A stretch of 64,000 nt of DNA from Beroe forskalii. Taxonomy: Eukaryota; Ctenophora; Nuda; Beroida; Beroidae. The notes under the pieces are model-generated. The model saw only the letters and a program-made list of their open reading frames with translations. It had not been told where the DNA came from and ran no database searches. The first letter of the stretch is position 1. Each line of letters starts with the position of its first letter. The stretch is from positions 5,898 to 69,897 of the forward strand of contig WFMF01000650.1 in assembly GCA_011033025.1 (NCBI GenBank), read 5' to 3'. A program made the translations under genes and the position numbers. Positions 34,301-46,579 of this stretch are shown in pieces.

Positions 34301-34655
34301 GGTACTGACAGTCCCCCAAATACTGGACATTCTGCTGGAATGCGGGCACAGATACCACACCTTGCTCCTGGTTCGGAATGTGGTGTTTAATGTCAAGTGT
34401 CATCCCAAGCTCCTCAACCACCCCACCCTCCTCGACTACGTGCTGTCCTCGGTGGTCTTTGAGAAGCCCAAACAAGCTCTGGTAGCGCTCCAGGTTATGC
34501 TGTATTTCGTCAAGTTCTCGACAAAGGCTAAGGTTATTCTGCGGGACAAGGGAGCTGGTCAAGCGCTGGGTAAACTGGAGTTGAAGCTCAGGGATAGTCC
34601 TAATGAGGAACTGATGGACGTTTTGGATCCGTTATTAACAGCGTACTCGTTGTAA
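31327..34655 (+). CDS. RTTN: rotatin-like protein, C-terminal exons
   Basis: Six exons join in frame to about 827 residues: 31327-31410, 31672-31872, 32131-32259, 32396-32480, 32633-33221 and 33259-34655 (TAA). All introns are GT-AG and the phases match; the first four are 261, 258, 136 and 152 nt, and the last is a candidate 37-nt intron. The product is almost entirely leucine-rich helices of armadillo/HEAT character with no catalytic motif. The C-terminus (LLVRNVVFNVKCHPKLL ... ALVALQVMLYFVKFSTKAK) resembles the LRN-x-CF...KPK...LWALVYN-x-QKAK ending of rotatin, a ~2200-residue centriolar protein needed for centriole elongation and ciliary signalling. I base this on recalled similarity, so another ARM-repeat protein is possible. 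Exons are more GC-rich than the surroundings. The N-terminal 60% must lie upstream, but I cannot place it in 23.5-31.3 kb. Confidence 0.65.
33222..33258 (+). other. candidate 37-nt mini-intron in the rotatin-like gene
   Basis: The open frame from exon 5 meets a stop at 33242, while the last exon is open in another frame. Removing 33222-33258 joins TTC-T to AC-TTC and restores the frame (CFYFLLNILK). The segment starts gtaaag and ends ctaacacag, with tgctaac resembling a branch point. The alternative is a one-base indel in the assembly, giving a slightly longer protein through this point. Confidence 0.5.
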
Positions 34656-34793
34656 TGACTGTGTGATAGGCAAGTAGTGTTAGGGATAAACACATCATTA
34701 TCAGACATTTTCTTTTTATTCAGTTCTATCAATTTACTTGTGGAGTATATTTAGTATTTGTGCTATGTTTTACATTATATAGCTTTCTTTGTA

Positions 34794-34799
34794 AATAAA
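34794..34799 (+). promoter_or_regulatory. poly(A) signal AATAAA of the rotatin-like gene
   Basis: AATAAA lies about 140 bases after the stop codon, followed by T-rich sequence (tttcctttgctttg). This gives a compact 3' untranslated region of roughly 160 nt. Confidence 0.75.
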
Positions 34800-34815
34800 T
34801 TTCCTTTGCTTTGAC

Positions 34816-35902
34816 GTATCTCTCTATTACGATACTGCACAATAGTTGATCATATTGAACATCTTTCCGGATGATACTTTTTAACCTTTTTAATGATCAG
34901 ACGTCCACAACGATAACACTAATTTTTTAAACACATTTTTAAGCGAGGACCAAAAATATGTAAATATTCACTGTAAACACATTGTCAATATTCAATATAT
35001 ATTATGTATTATGTACCTAACTATTTATTTTAGTAAGTAATTTATTTGCTTCATTGCGGAAACGGGAAAAAGTGAAGAACTTAAAAAAAGAATGAAAATT
35101 GGAATTTGATGACGTGTATCCAGAATCAGTGCAGACAGTTGTGGTTTTAATGAGGGAAAATTCCATAGAAAATACGTCGGAATAGCGGTACGAGAGATAA
35201 ATTGCAATTTTAACGTTTTTTGCGGGAAGGTTTGAACAAAATAGTTGTTTTCGTAACGCGCGATGACAAAACTGTGACGAACCAAATCACCTCTCACACT
35301 GTGTGAGGTTGCGCGGCACATTTTCCAAGCCGCGCATACGACATGCACGATTAAATTTCATGCAGGACCTTTTTCACAGGTCAATTTCCAAAACTTCCCT
35401 GTGAATATTTCCTTCAGCCCATGGAAATGGACCGGGTCAATTTATTCATCAAGCGTAAGAAAATCTCGGAGTTGGAGCCATCAAAATTCATGCATGACTC
35501 TCGAGTCTCGGCAGTAAATGAACATTGAACCCGACACTGTTGTCTACGTTTGTCAGGCATACAATTTTATCAACCTGTACAGTGTACAAGGCATACAGAA
35601 TAGGCGCAGCTAAGTTAATTACCTTCTTGAACTGTGTACCCGATAGATTGATAGAAGTATCTATAATTTAAATAGTCATTTGCCGTCACTTGAAATATTT
35701 CGAAATGGTTATACGTCGAATGCGTTTCAGGCTAAAATTTCACATAGAGGCCATCCATAAAGGACGTCCGCAAAATTTCGGCTATTTAGACCCCTCCCTC
35801 CCCCTGAAATACTCCCTCCGGACGTCCTCATTTTCATTGAAAATCTTTTGTGTCATCAGTTCTATGCCCTTTTTCTCAAATATGGTGACAAAATCAACTT
35901 TA
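34816..35902. other. intergenic, no gene seen
   Basis: AT-rich sequence follows the rotatin-like gene. No supported coding feature. Confidence 0.4.
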
Positions 35903-36222
35903 GGTGGTTTCATCGTTCCCCGTCGATCAAACGAGTTGATCAAATGAAAAACGCGCAAAAATGTCGCGCGTTGCGCGTTCCTGCGCGGACGTCATTTTAA
36001 AAGTGTATTCGCGCATTCCTGATATTCCATAAATATTGCCACTTCACACGCGGTTGAGCATCGATCGGAAAAGCTCGAGCCGAGCGTCTAGTGGGGATAT
36101 TATGCGATTTCATGGACGTGCGAATACATTTTCGATTTCGTATATTAATTCATGCACATTATGAATCAATAATCTGATATGATAACGAGAACATTCTGAT
36201 CGACGGGGAATGATGAAATAAC
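35903..36222. mobile_element. TIR element of the CATCGTT/GTCGATCA family, ~320 bp
   Basis: The left end is ggtggtttcatcgttccccg, then tcgatca. The right end is its inverted form: tgatcgacggggaatgatga, then aataac. About 24 of 28 terminal bases match. The interior is rich in gcgcg words. A shorter relative is at 46440-46579. No transposase is present. Confidence 0.75.
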
Positions 36223-37999
36223 TTTGGATACTTTCTACGACTAAATTCATCGAACAATTGATTTGTATTTCACTCCATGAGCTGCTAAGCTATTCAATTA
36301 AAGGCAGGAGCATTTCCTAGACAGTCTCTTATAGACATGTGCGTGTGTACATGTGTGCACACGTCGGCAAAAAGCAAAACGTCACCAAGAAGTTGGAAAA
36401 GGCCGATAAGAGTAGTCAGCCATGACAATCCACTGCCTTTCATTGTAAATTATCCCATTCTCTCGCGAAAAAGTTTGTGGAAAACGGTCTCCATATGAAC
36501 CGCGGAATAGTGGATAGACACAGCACTTTTTACCGGCTTTTTTCACATCCTTCTCGACGTGTTGCTTTCGACGGATGAGCACAAATGGAGTAGTGCCCAC
36601 TGCCCATAACAATCATCGAGTGAAAGGCATGCCAATTCGTTCATACGGAATCTGACGAGATAAATCTCTAAAGCTGTACGATCGATATCAAATCGATGCC
36701 AAGTTGGCGGTATTATAGTTAATTGGCAGCCAATTATAATTTGAATCAAGCCAATAACTTAAAAGTTAATCTGGTACAAATTGAAATGCATGTATACACT
36801 TATAATAACTTAATAGAGTGTGTTTTTCACAAATACAGTGGAGATTTAACTTAAAACAGTAAGACAACACACTGCCCAGAAATCCAGCCGAGCAAATCTC
36901 GAAAAAACACGCAAAATCCAAAAATTGTACTACTGTATGCTTGTAATACAGGCGTCCTTTATTACTTAATTACTGTTTGTTGTTTGAAATTCTTTGAAAC
37001 AGTGATCGAGGTATATGAATTTAGTTTCACCGACAAATTTACACCGATATCGAAAGTCGATATGGCCTTGAAGTAGGCGAATTGCAAACGTAGCGCTCCC
37101 TCTTTCGCTGTAATGACATAAGCTGGAGATAGGCTAACATTTCCCAGTGATTCAGGTCAGTATTCCGGAGTTTTTCTGCAGTCAGTGATCTTTGCACCTC
37201 TTCCAAATTTCCCAGAGTTTAATATCGCCCACATTGTCGTGAGGAAGTAGAATGTTGTCTTTGTATGTTGCATGTCATACGTCATCATCCTCGCACTTGG
37301 AAGTCAGCAGGGAGTACCGGGACAACTGAGGGAGAAGATCATGACTATCAGAAAATGCCGGTTTTCAGAGCCTACTGAAACAGCGCTTAGAAACTAGGAT
37401 CAGAGATTAAAAAATCCGTCCTTTGACACCTGCAACAAAAATCAACAGTTCTCGTTCAGGACTATAGGTACAGAAAAATTTAATAGAACCATGTTAAATT
37501 GATTGATAAATTGATTGAGAATCGAGACATTCGATTGTTACCTTTGATTGATATGTTGAGATGATGATGCTGTAGCTCTGTAGGCAGTGTCAGACTCGAG
37601 CAGTTCCATGGTTCATCACTCATAAGATTGTGGGTCAGATGCACGATGGCATGTCACCAACTACCAAGCAAAACAATGATCCCTATATCTGAAACAGGAA
37701 GTTATTTCTAGCAAGGTTTTTATATTTCATAATCACCTTCAAGTTGTGCCGCGTCCTGTCGGAATAATATATTCTGATCCTATAGTATAAAGGCATATAA
37801 ATGAATTAATACCTTCTCACATTGGGAGCTGTGCAAAAAGTACCCAGAAAAATTTTGCATAATAATTATTATTATTAATATGAGAAAAACATAGCTCAGA
37901 AACTCAAAAAGCAATTACCGTGCTTTTTCATAGATCAAACTGATGAATATTCAAAATGTAGGAGAAATTGAGAAAAGTATTCACAACTGATCAGTTGGG
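36223..37999. other. no supported gene
   Basis: Minus-strand frames at 36382-36612 and 36543-36749 overlap and have mixed composition, but I recognise no domain and no good splice pair. The rest is non-repetitive. Confidence 0.35.
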
Positions 38000-38537
38000 A
38001 TTCGGAACCTGCATACCAGTGGCCGAAAAGATGGGGTCAAAAAGAGGAGAAATAGAGGTAGAATTCACTAGGAGTCAGCCAAGGATTTGCAGGGGTCAAA
38101 TAATATACGTCCGGCCACGGTTTAGCGAGTCACCAGGGGGTAATCTAGGATTCATAGGGATCAGGAAAGGGTCAGCTCAGGTTTAAAACAGGGGCCATGC
38201 CCCATGGGGGACGCCTATGGCTAACCGCGGGTCAGCCATATGTAACTAGTAACCACTAACCAAGGGCCGTGGGTTCATTCAGGTATCATCCAAGGGTCAG
38301 CCACGTGTACTCAGGAGTCAAAGACACGAGGGGGTCAGCGTGAAGGATCACCAGGGTGCAGGGAGCCAGGGAAGAGACCCCTGGGCTTACCAGGATGTCA
38401 GCTATTTGCCACCCAGGGTTAAGGTTTTTCTTTTCAGGTAGCCACAGGCCCACCCTAGGATGCTGGGTTTTTTCGTCGTTCAGGCCCACTTTTTTCGACC
38501 ACAGGCCCACTTTTTAGCAGAAACTTGATCACAAAAA

Positions 38538-38765
38538 CAGGCCCATTTGAGACATCACAGGCCCATTTGAGATAATACAAGCCCATTTGAGACAGCACTG
38601 GCCAATTTGTGACAATGTATGCCCATTAATTGATACATCACAGGCCCATTTGAGACATAAAAAGGCCCAAATGAGACCACACAGACCCGTTTGAGACAAA
38701 ACAGGTCCATTTGAAACATCACAGGCCAATCTTGGACATTGCATGCCCAAAATCACTCCTACCCC
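38538..38765. repeat. ~20-bp minisatellite, GGCCCATTTGAGACATCACA-like
   Basis: About eleven degenerate units share ggcccatttgagaca. The minus-strand 88-codon frame across it is a translation of the repeat. Confidence 0.85.
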
Positions 38766-40214
38766 TTTTTTTAAACAACTCCTAGGATTTCGCAATTAAT
38801 GACAAAATTTCAAAATCCAGAAAAAAGCCCGTTCTAGGATGCCAGCCACCAGTGCATCCTGGAAAGAAAAACCTTACCCAGGGTTGACGAGGGGCAAGCA
38901 AGGGATCAGAGAAGGGTCATTTAAGTGTTACCTAATCACCTACGATTCTCAATGAAGTCAGTTAAAGTTCACTGGGAGGTAACACAACGGACAGCCATAT
39001 GAAAACTCAGGTGGAGAATTCTAAGAATTGAGACAAGTGTCGGCCAGGAGTCATACTGGAGTACGAGTGAGCCGCCCAGGAAACACAGTGGGCCAGCTAA
39101 GGTCCAGTCGATGCTCACCTTGGGATACACCTGAAGGTGAAGTTAGCAAAGTGTCACCAATGGATCACCGGGCACTAACCTATGGTGATACCAATTCAAT
39201 TCAATTCAATTATATGTTTTACAGCACAATTGGATAAAATATATACTGCTTCTAATTATAAAGGAGGCAAGGGGCCAAATATTGTGATTTAGGTGGGAGT
39301 AAAGTACAATTACTTTTTATTCTGAAATCGTGTATTCAATGTATACTATATACTATATATATTTTATAGATAGCTACACTTAAGACTTCACTCCAAAGGT
39401 TTGTCTGGCGGTTGTGGCGGTTTAATATCCGATATTAATGTTTTTGGATGGTAGGGCCTCTCCGTGGTAATGGTCAGTTAGGCACATAGTGTCGCAGCAA
39501 TCCGAAAATCAAAGGGCCGTTGAGCGGGACTTCAACCCACGACCATATAAGTGTCCGCCAGGATCCACAAGATATTAGCACCAAGGACCAGGGAGTCAGG
39601 TAAGTGCTGGCAAGGTGTCAGATCAGTGAAACAAATGCATCACCCAGAATTAACTGAGTCAGTTTAGTGGTCATTTGGTGTGATGGTATTAAGTCTGGCT
39701 CGATTCCCTGCCATTACAACTGAGCTAAGGGTGAAAGATACCAAGGCATCTCAAGCCTATGCAGCTACGCTGTTCACTCAGCTGATTGCACAGGAAACAG
39801 TGCGGGAGGGTTAAATGAGGAGCTGCCCATTGCAGCAAATAAAGTATGGCTTACACAGCCTAAACCGTCACTGGCTTGATTATTCGAGTCATTCGATTCC
39901 TGCAATTGGCCATATCGCTGCTGAAAAAGAAGTAAAACATCCAAAGTTTAAAAAAGGAGGATAAGTGTCATCCTAGGTTCAAAAGGGGTCAGTAGGTCAA
40001 CTACGCATCGTCAGGGAGTCCCAGGGATCATTAAGCATAGGGGCCAAACGAGTGTCACCCAGGATCAGGTGGGGTCACAAGGGGTCAAGCAAGGTCCAGC
40101 CAATGCAAGAGTAACGTGAATGTGTCTTCGAAAACAATAGGTCAAAAAGAACAGAGTATTTTCCCATAGCCCCAGTTTGGATTCTTTTCCCTACAGGAAT
40201 TACGCTTTTTCATC

Positions 40215-40440
40215 AATACTACAAGCAGCCGAAACAATAACCACCCAAAATCATCCCAAACCAACCCAAAACCCTCCCCGAGTCAAGCCAAAACAACCTG
40301 AAACAAGCAAAACAACCCGAAACAACCTGAAAAAACCTGAAACAAGCGAATCAACCCGGGTTAGGGTTAGACTTTGGGACGTGGGTCGATTCGGGTTGAT
40401 TTGCTTGTTTCGGGTTGATGAGCTTGTGTCGGGTTAATTT
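40215..40440. repeat. foldback repeat of AACCCGAAAC units
   Basis: The left half has repeated aacaacccgaaac-type units, and the right half has inverted gtttcgggttgat units. The centre contains gggttagggttag. It is the same style as 19725-20340 and 45405-45920, but diverged. Confidence 0.75.
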
Positions 40441-41180
40441 GCTTATTTCGTTCGTCCTCGGATCGTTTAATCTTGATTTGTGGAAGTTTTGATTTGAGGG
40501 GTTGGTTCGGAGTGGTTTCCCATCCTCGTCGCCAATGAAATGTCCCCTTTCCCGCTGGTAGTCAATCAAAGTCCGTTTGCTAGATAAAACATAAAACCCT
40601 ATAACAATGTTATAAGTTAGTATCATATATATATAATCAAATATATAACATAGCATCAACATACACTTTTCGCCATAATCCCTATTAGATGCCCCTTCAA
40701 CCTATTTTTTACCTGCTGCTTTTGACCAATGGGCACACACATCAGTAAGTCTAAGGTCTTAGCTCACAAATTGCCAGGGGCAAGGAGTCAACGCCAAATG
40801 TCACCAGGGCGCCAAATAAGGGTAAACCAAGGGTCAGATAAGTGCCAAAAAGGGGGGGGGGGTCAGGCAAGTGTTTCCAAATGTTTGCTCAGTATTCACC
40901 ATAGTGAGCCAAGCCTCGTCTGGACCTTGGGGTCAGTCAAGTGTAACTAGTGGTCTACTTATACTTAATGAGTTGATGGATCATCCAGGGTTCACCAGGG
41001 GGTAAGCATTAGCAAGGAGCCAGTCAAGTGTCACCTAGGATTCACAACTTCCTGTGTGGGACAGAACCAAGGGTCACCAGGCATCAAAACCACCAAAGGT
41101 CACCCAGAATTCAACCACCAAAACAGGGGTAGCTCAGGGGTTCTGCCAAGTGCCACCTGGGGTTTGTTCACCAGGGAATT

Positions 41181-42249
41181 TTTTGTGCATAGACATTTTT
41201 TGGCTTAATATCATTGGTATCTTATCCAAGTTCTAATAAGAAGTTCTAATAAGAAATAATGACCAGTTTTAAATGTAGACTATCACATGACACTAATTTG
41301 GTGAAAATGATTTGTATACTAGCCCCCCTGGCACTAAATTAAATGGTAGGCAAAATATGGGAATCTCTGCCCCCTTAAAAACTTACCCATTGAATACTGG
41401 AACACTCCTCAACAATCTAAATGAGGGTTTTGTTCTCACATATTCATCTCGTCCTTGTACTTCTCCTGCCTCTTTTCTGCATCAATTTCTGCCACCATAT
41501 GATTGAACATGTAGGTCATTGTAGCCATTCCTAGTGTGCAGTTATATCAATTAACCATATTAAATAAAATCTTAGGGATGATTAGGGGAATGAGACTGCT
41601 TATATTAAAATTATATTATGCTAATTGTGCTATTTCAACCCATGACCTTGAGGGTCACAGCTTACAACTGTAAGCCCAGGTTACTGAGAGCAGTTTAGAG
41701 AGGAAGGGGGCTTAGAGATCAATGGAAGCAGAAGAGATGAGTAATGGTAATTAGGTAACTAGCAAATGACTGTAATAGGCTCCAAATTTAGAGCATAATA
41801 CACAAAGATATACTTTATCAAGATGTTCTCAAGCTGAATCATGACCAAATGACCAGTGAAAATGTAATGAGCAATGATAAAATCAATAGGCATAAATGAG
41901 TTTATAAAATTTATGAAATAAAATAGAATGTAATGTAATGTAATGTAAGCATAATGGTATTGAACCATCTCTAATCTCACACCCAATTGATCAATATCAA
42001 ATGTTAACAATTATTTAGCACCATTTCACTCCGGTACACATTCCATAGTAACATTAATAAAAAAGCAATTTTACAATTAACAAATAAGAAGTTATTCAAT
42101 GTGATGTAAAATTAATTTTAACTTCCACAATGACAAAATATCAAAAATTGATAAAAAACACTGAAAAGCCAGTAAAAATAGTAAGTCAAATAAACATGGT
42201 CAAATAATACCAAATGGTAGATTATATAAAAAATATGCAATTTAATTTA
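41181..42249. other. AT-rich, probable 3' flank of the LINE fragment
   Basis: No gene is seen. A short aatgtaatgtaatgtaatgt run at 41927-41948 could mark the 3' tail of the minus-strand LINE fragment that starts at 42785. That link is inferred. Confidence 0.35.
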
Positions 42250-42785
42250 TCAAGTATAAATATTGATACCTTTCTTCTTGGCTACAAAAGGATTATTTCT
42301 TAAGAATTCATTAAACTTTAGTTTGTTTCTTAAATAGCTATCGCCTTCAATTTTTTCAAACACAACTGATGATATATACCAGAAATTACTAGGAGAGTGC
42401 ATTTCAGTGTTGTTCTTATAATGATCTAATGAAACCTTAAACATGTCTACACAAGATGCTTCTCGTACAGTTTTAGGTAAGTCATTCCAATAAGGTCTAA
42501 CTCTCTCTGAAATAAATCCATCATTTACTTTAGTTATTTCTCTTGGCAGCTTGCTACAAGATTTTCTACAGGTCAAAAAGGTTTCTTCTGCTTCTGCCTA
42601 CTTTTAAACCAAGTCTTACCATAATCAACTTTATCATTTAATACCTTAAAAGTTTCAATGAGGTCCCCTCTAATTCTCCTCTCAGCTAAAGTAGTTAAAT
42701 TCAACCTGTCCAACCGCTCACTGTAAGGAAGTGTACCTATGCCATTTATTAGTCTAGTGAATTTATTAAAAAAGTTTATAAAATA
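42250..42785 (-). pseudogene. CR1-like non-LTR retrotransposon, C-terminal RT fragment
   Basis: On the minus strand the first frame has LPYSERLDRLNLTTLAERRI, then RGDLIETFKVLN, the hallmark of the region after the RT thumb in CR1/L2-type LINEs. After a frame break near 42575 a second frame gives FISERVRPYWNDLPKTVREA, then MFKVSLDHY, the usual C-terminal block. Everything upstream (endonuclease, RT palm) is absent, as in 5'-truncated LINE copies. Confidence 0.85.
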
Positions 42786-43189
42786 ACTCAATTACTAGGT
42801 GATGAAAAGTTGCAGTTATGTTAGGATGTGAAAATATTTGTGAGTGATAACTGATAATTTACAATTGATAAACAGTTAACAGATTGCTGTTAATGAATGA
42901 GGGCAAGATAAGAATTCAATGTCAATTACCAACTACAAACTATCACAACACTCTGAAAAAAACAAGCTAGATATCGAACTGTAAGATGTATCTCATGAAT
43001 ATAATATAGCAAAACAATTTACTGGTCATTATTTAAGAATCATAAATCACGCAAAAATTGAAGAAGACAAAATGAAATAAAGTGAAATAAAATAAATGCA
43101 TCTTCACCTTTTTCAGAACTTTAACTTAAGTATTTTCATTTTTCCATGTGACCATGCGGGGTTATACGTTGCCTTTTTAAAAGGTATAT

Positions 43190-43720
43190 CTCTGTGTGGC
43201 TCGCGCGGCGCGCTTCCTCCAGCGAAGCGCGCGTGGCGCGTTGTCGTACGATGTATGACCCGCTGACGCCAGCCGCGAAGCGGCTGGCGTGTCGATGAGA
43301 ATCAGCGCCGCGCGGATTCTCGAGAGGGTCTGTCAACGTCAGACAAGCGGCGCGTACACGCACTTTTGCGGGCTTAAGAAACGTTGCCCGCTTGCCCTAA
43401 CTACCCCGTTATTCTGTGCGCGCCGCGCGCGTGACGGCCGCCAGGCGCGCAAAATAAGTTGCTGGTAAGGGCAATGTATAATTATATCTCTGTGGCTTGT
43501 GCATAGCTTGCTTCGCTAATTAAAATCAAAGCACGAGCGGTCGAAGGTCGTTCCTCCTCGGAACAATGGAACATTAAGTCGTTGCTAAACGCGTATATCC
43601 CTGTTATCGTCGCGCGGCGCGTACACACACCTACGCGGGCTTAGGAAATTAAGTCGATACTGCAAGCCGCGCTTTCCCTAACCAAGGGCTTGACGCAAAA
43701 CCAGGGTCATGGTTGAAAGC
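43190..43720. repeat. GC-rich repeat with alternating CG runs
   Basis: This is a patch of gcgcgc and cgcgaagcg words, with modules recurring in the window: tatatctctgtgtggctcgc and cgcgtacacacacctacgcg, then ggcttaggaa. The related patch is 47495-48005. Alternating purine-pyrimidine runs can form Z-DNA, and the gcgaagcgcgc words are self-complementary. Confidence 0.7.
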
Positions 43721-43849
43721 AAAACCCCGGGGGGGGCATCTGATTAAATGAGAGAAGAAATTTAAGGTAATAAAATTTTATTTAATTTTTGTTTCAAGTT
43801 GGATATTGAATTCAATTTCTTTTTTGCTAGTTTTCACAGTCAGAATTCA

Positions 43850-43982
43850 ATTTTAAAAAGGGCGGGGGGGAAAATTTTGTTTTTTTTAAAATTTTTTAAC
43901 CTTTTTTCCCGAACCAAAAAATTTTTTTAAAAAAATAAACCCCTTTTTATGAAAGGGGGGGAAAATTTTTTTGGGGTTTTTG
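43850..43982. other. low-quality sequence before a gap
   Basis: It has the same inflated-homopolymer character as 21690-23530 and runs straight into an N gap. Confidence 0.85.
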
Positions 43983-44082
43983 NNNNNNNNNNNNNNNNNN
44001 NNNNNNNNNNNNNNNNNNNNNNNNNNNNNNNNNNNNNNNNNNNNNNNNNNNNNNNNNNNNNNNNNNNNNNNNNNNNNNNNNN
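43983..44082. other. assembly gap (100 N)
   Basis: Exactly 100 N separate low-quality sequence from the start of duplicated block B. Confidence 0.98.
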
Positions 44083-45017
44083 TATGATAAAGGTCCCAAA
44101 CAGAAATTTTTTTACACAGCTCCCTGCCCTGGCATTCATTTTATGGATGGGATGTTGTGGTCGGATCGACTGAAAAATTCACTGCTTGTTCTAGCTAGGT
44201 TGTATAGGTATAGACATTTTACTTCTGCGCTATTGAACTTCTAGTGACGAATAGGTACGAGGATGATAAACTAGTGTTTGATTTTTTTGAATTTTCTCCA
44301 ATTTGTCACTTGAAGTAGAGTCTGTAGTCAATCAAATAGTATTTGTCTGTCGGATACATGAAGTAAGAACATGTGGTATATCAATAACACTTCAAGTGAC
44401 AAATCGGTACAGGTGACATATTGGTGTCATGGGACACATTATTACTTTATTAGGGTATAGAATACTTTGAAGGGAGAAAATTTCAAAATTTTCGCTGACA
44501 CGACATAAAGCCCTTGTCCCATCCCCTCCCTGGTCAGCAACCATCAGCATAGGGAAACAGAAACCCACTTTTGGTTGCTGACATAATACTTTGATATGAC
44601 GTAACAGCACCCTTGTTTTCATGCCGTGGTAATAAGGAAGAAGAGGAAGTACCTAGTACTTACATAAAGTTGAGTGAATCTGGTAATAAATCCAGTTATT
44701 TAGTGTCATAATCTACCTGTAACAGGGATAAAAAAATATAGCACAGATCATTCAGGCATTCTTAAAACTTATTCTTAAAACTTATCATTTGTTTAGAAAT
44801 AGTCTCAAAAAATTATGGGTTTACACTTTTTGAGGATCATTATCTTTATTAGGTCAAAAATAGCAAACTTAGTTAGTAGAGCAAGAGCCATTGTTAGTTT
44901 TATAATCTACCGTCAGCAAACTGCATGCACAGACATTACAGGTCTAGGTCATAGAAAGTAATCTGACTAAAAAACTAGGCTTAGGCAAGTCAGAATAAAC
45001 TGTTAAGTTCTACATTT

Positions 45018-45380
45018 ATATTTAATAAAACTGCTGTCTTTCATTGAAAGTAACAATAATGATTCAAGCCAAATAACTACTCCACAATATCAACTGACAG
45101 TTTCGATTCATAACTTTAAGATTGACTTTATGAAAAGCTATGAATCATCTTCAAGGATCTCGAGGAGCAGCCTCAACACATCCTGAGACAATTAAAGTAA
45201 AGCTACTTATAGCGAAAATATATGATATCATTAAGATTGGAATCTGATAATAAATTATTATGAAAAGTTGAAGATAAGTGAATGGTCCCTAACTTTCATA
45301 TAAAATGAAATTTCTAATTAGCAAATCTAATTTGCAATGTATTAAAATAGCATATATACAAACAAAGTTAAAAACTCAAA
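45018..45380. mobile_element. 363-bp insertion with 10-bp target duplication
   Basis: It is absent from block A at 19690. The flanks carry ttctacattt at 45008-45017 and 45381-45390. The inserted sequence is AT-rich, without recognisable coding, TIR or tail; family unknown. Confidence 0.7.
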
Positions 45381-45404
45381 TTCTACATTTCATTTTTAAA
45401 TTTC

Positions 45405-45920
45405 ATATAACAGACTGTTTGTTGGAACGACCCGAAACCACCCGAATCCACCCGAAACCACCCAGCCCACCGGAAACCACCCAAAACCACCCCCGAAACC
45501 ACCCAATATAGCTCCGAAACCACCGAAACCACCCAACCCAAACCACCACCCAACCCACCCGGAAACCACCAACCCACCCGAAACCTTGCAACCCACCGAA
45601 ACCACCCAACCCACCCAACGGTGGGTTGGTTTTTGATTGGGTCCCCCTTTAGTAAAATTTTGGGTGCGTTTCGGGCTGGGTTTGGGCTGGGGTTCGTAAT
45701 TTTAGCATAAAAGGGTAATTTAAAAACACTGAAACAACCGAAACTACCCACCCAAAAAAACCCCAAATTCATGTTTTGGGCGGGTTGGTTTTTCGGTAGT
45801 CCCACAAAAGTAAACTTATAGCTCATTTCAAAATTTTTTGCATAAATTAGGGAATTTAACCACTGAAAAATGAGCCCAACCACCGAAACCATCCAAAATC
45901 ATATTCTGGGTAAATTGGGT
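45405..45920. repeat. CCACCCGAAACC foldback repeat, paralogue
   Basis: Block B counterpart of 19725-20340, with several small indels. Minus-strand frames across it are repeat translations. Confidence 0.85.
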
Positions 45921-46439
45921 GGTTTTAGGTCGTTCAAATTTGAGTAAATTTTGGCTCATTTATGAAAATTTTGGCTCTTTTCGGTCTATTTTGAAATTTT
46001 TGCAAAAATTGGAGTATTCAAATCATCTAAAACTGTCCGATTCCACAAAACATGAATTATGAACTTTGTTTAGTTTTGTTTGTTTACTTTGTAGGTCTAG
46101 TACTCAATCTCCATAGCTCTGTAACCAAATAATAATGTAGAAATTGGTAACTTTTCGAAATCTAATGATTCAAGTATTGTCTTGATCATGTGCAAGACGC
46201 ACATGCATGATTTCCGTTTACAAGCACAATTGCATGGAAGTAGCTGGCATAATGCTCTGCAAATTCTCAAACTTTGGTCATAGACCAACTGATTTGTGAA
46301 CATCTGAAATCTGTTTTATCAACGGCACAATGTGATCTAAATTCAGCTTGCTGTACTAGGTATGATGGAGGTCTGTATCGCTCATCATCATTGGATCATG
46401 CTGAAAATCAAAGAGAGACTTGCAAAAGAGATAAAATGA

Positions 46440-46579
46440 GGTGGTTTCATCGTTCCGCGTCGATCAAATGGATTGATCAAATGAAAAACGCGCACAATAC
46501 ACTTTTATGAAGCGCGCGCGATTGTGTGGCATTTTCATTTGATCAGTTCATTCGATCGACGCGTAACGATGCAGGTGCC
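46440..46579. mobile_element. 140-bp MITE, CATCGTT/CGTCGATC family
   Basis: It is absent from block A near 20757. The termini are inverted: catcgttccgcgtcgatcaa at the left, and ttcgatcgacgcgtaacgat, then g at the right. Continuing inside, tgatcaaatgaaaa pairs with ttttcatttgatca. The flanks both read tga (46437-46439, 46580-46582), a possible 3-bp duplication. It is related to 35903-36222. Confidence 0.8.

Larger units (their letters stand above)
38000..41180. repeat. highly degenerate GGTCA/CACCAGGG repeat region
   Basis: Over 3 kb, words such as caccaggg, gggtcagcc, aagtgtcac and gggtcaccag recur every 15-30 bases without a fixed unit. This looks like an ancient minisatellite broken by later insertions (the 38538-38765 array, the 40215-40440 foldback and unique stretches at 39200-39580). 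It contains a G run at 40852-40862. No gene is recognised. Confidence 0.6.

Noticed and set aside
36382..36749. Possible exon pair on the minus strand (KKAGKKCCVYPLFRG and neighbouring frame)
   Set aside because: The frames overlap, I find no convincing splice sites between them, and no domain is recognised.
39385..39565. SINE with a tRNA-type B box (gtgggttgaagtcccgc on the minus strand)
   Set aside because: The box lacks the invariant C of GTTC, no A box or tail is evident, and no second copy is present here.
40355..40372. Interstitial telomere repeat (gggttagggttag)
   Set aside because: Only two units, and they form the centre of the aacccgaaac foldback repeat; chance within a G-rich arm is enough.
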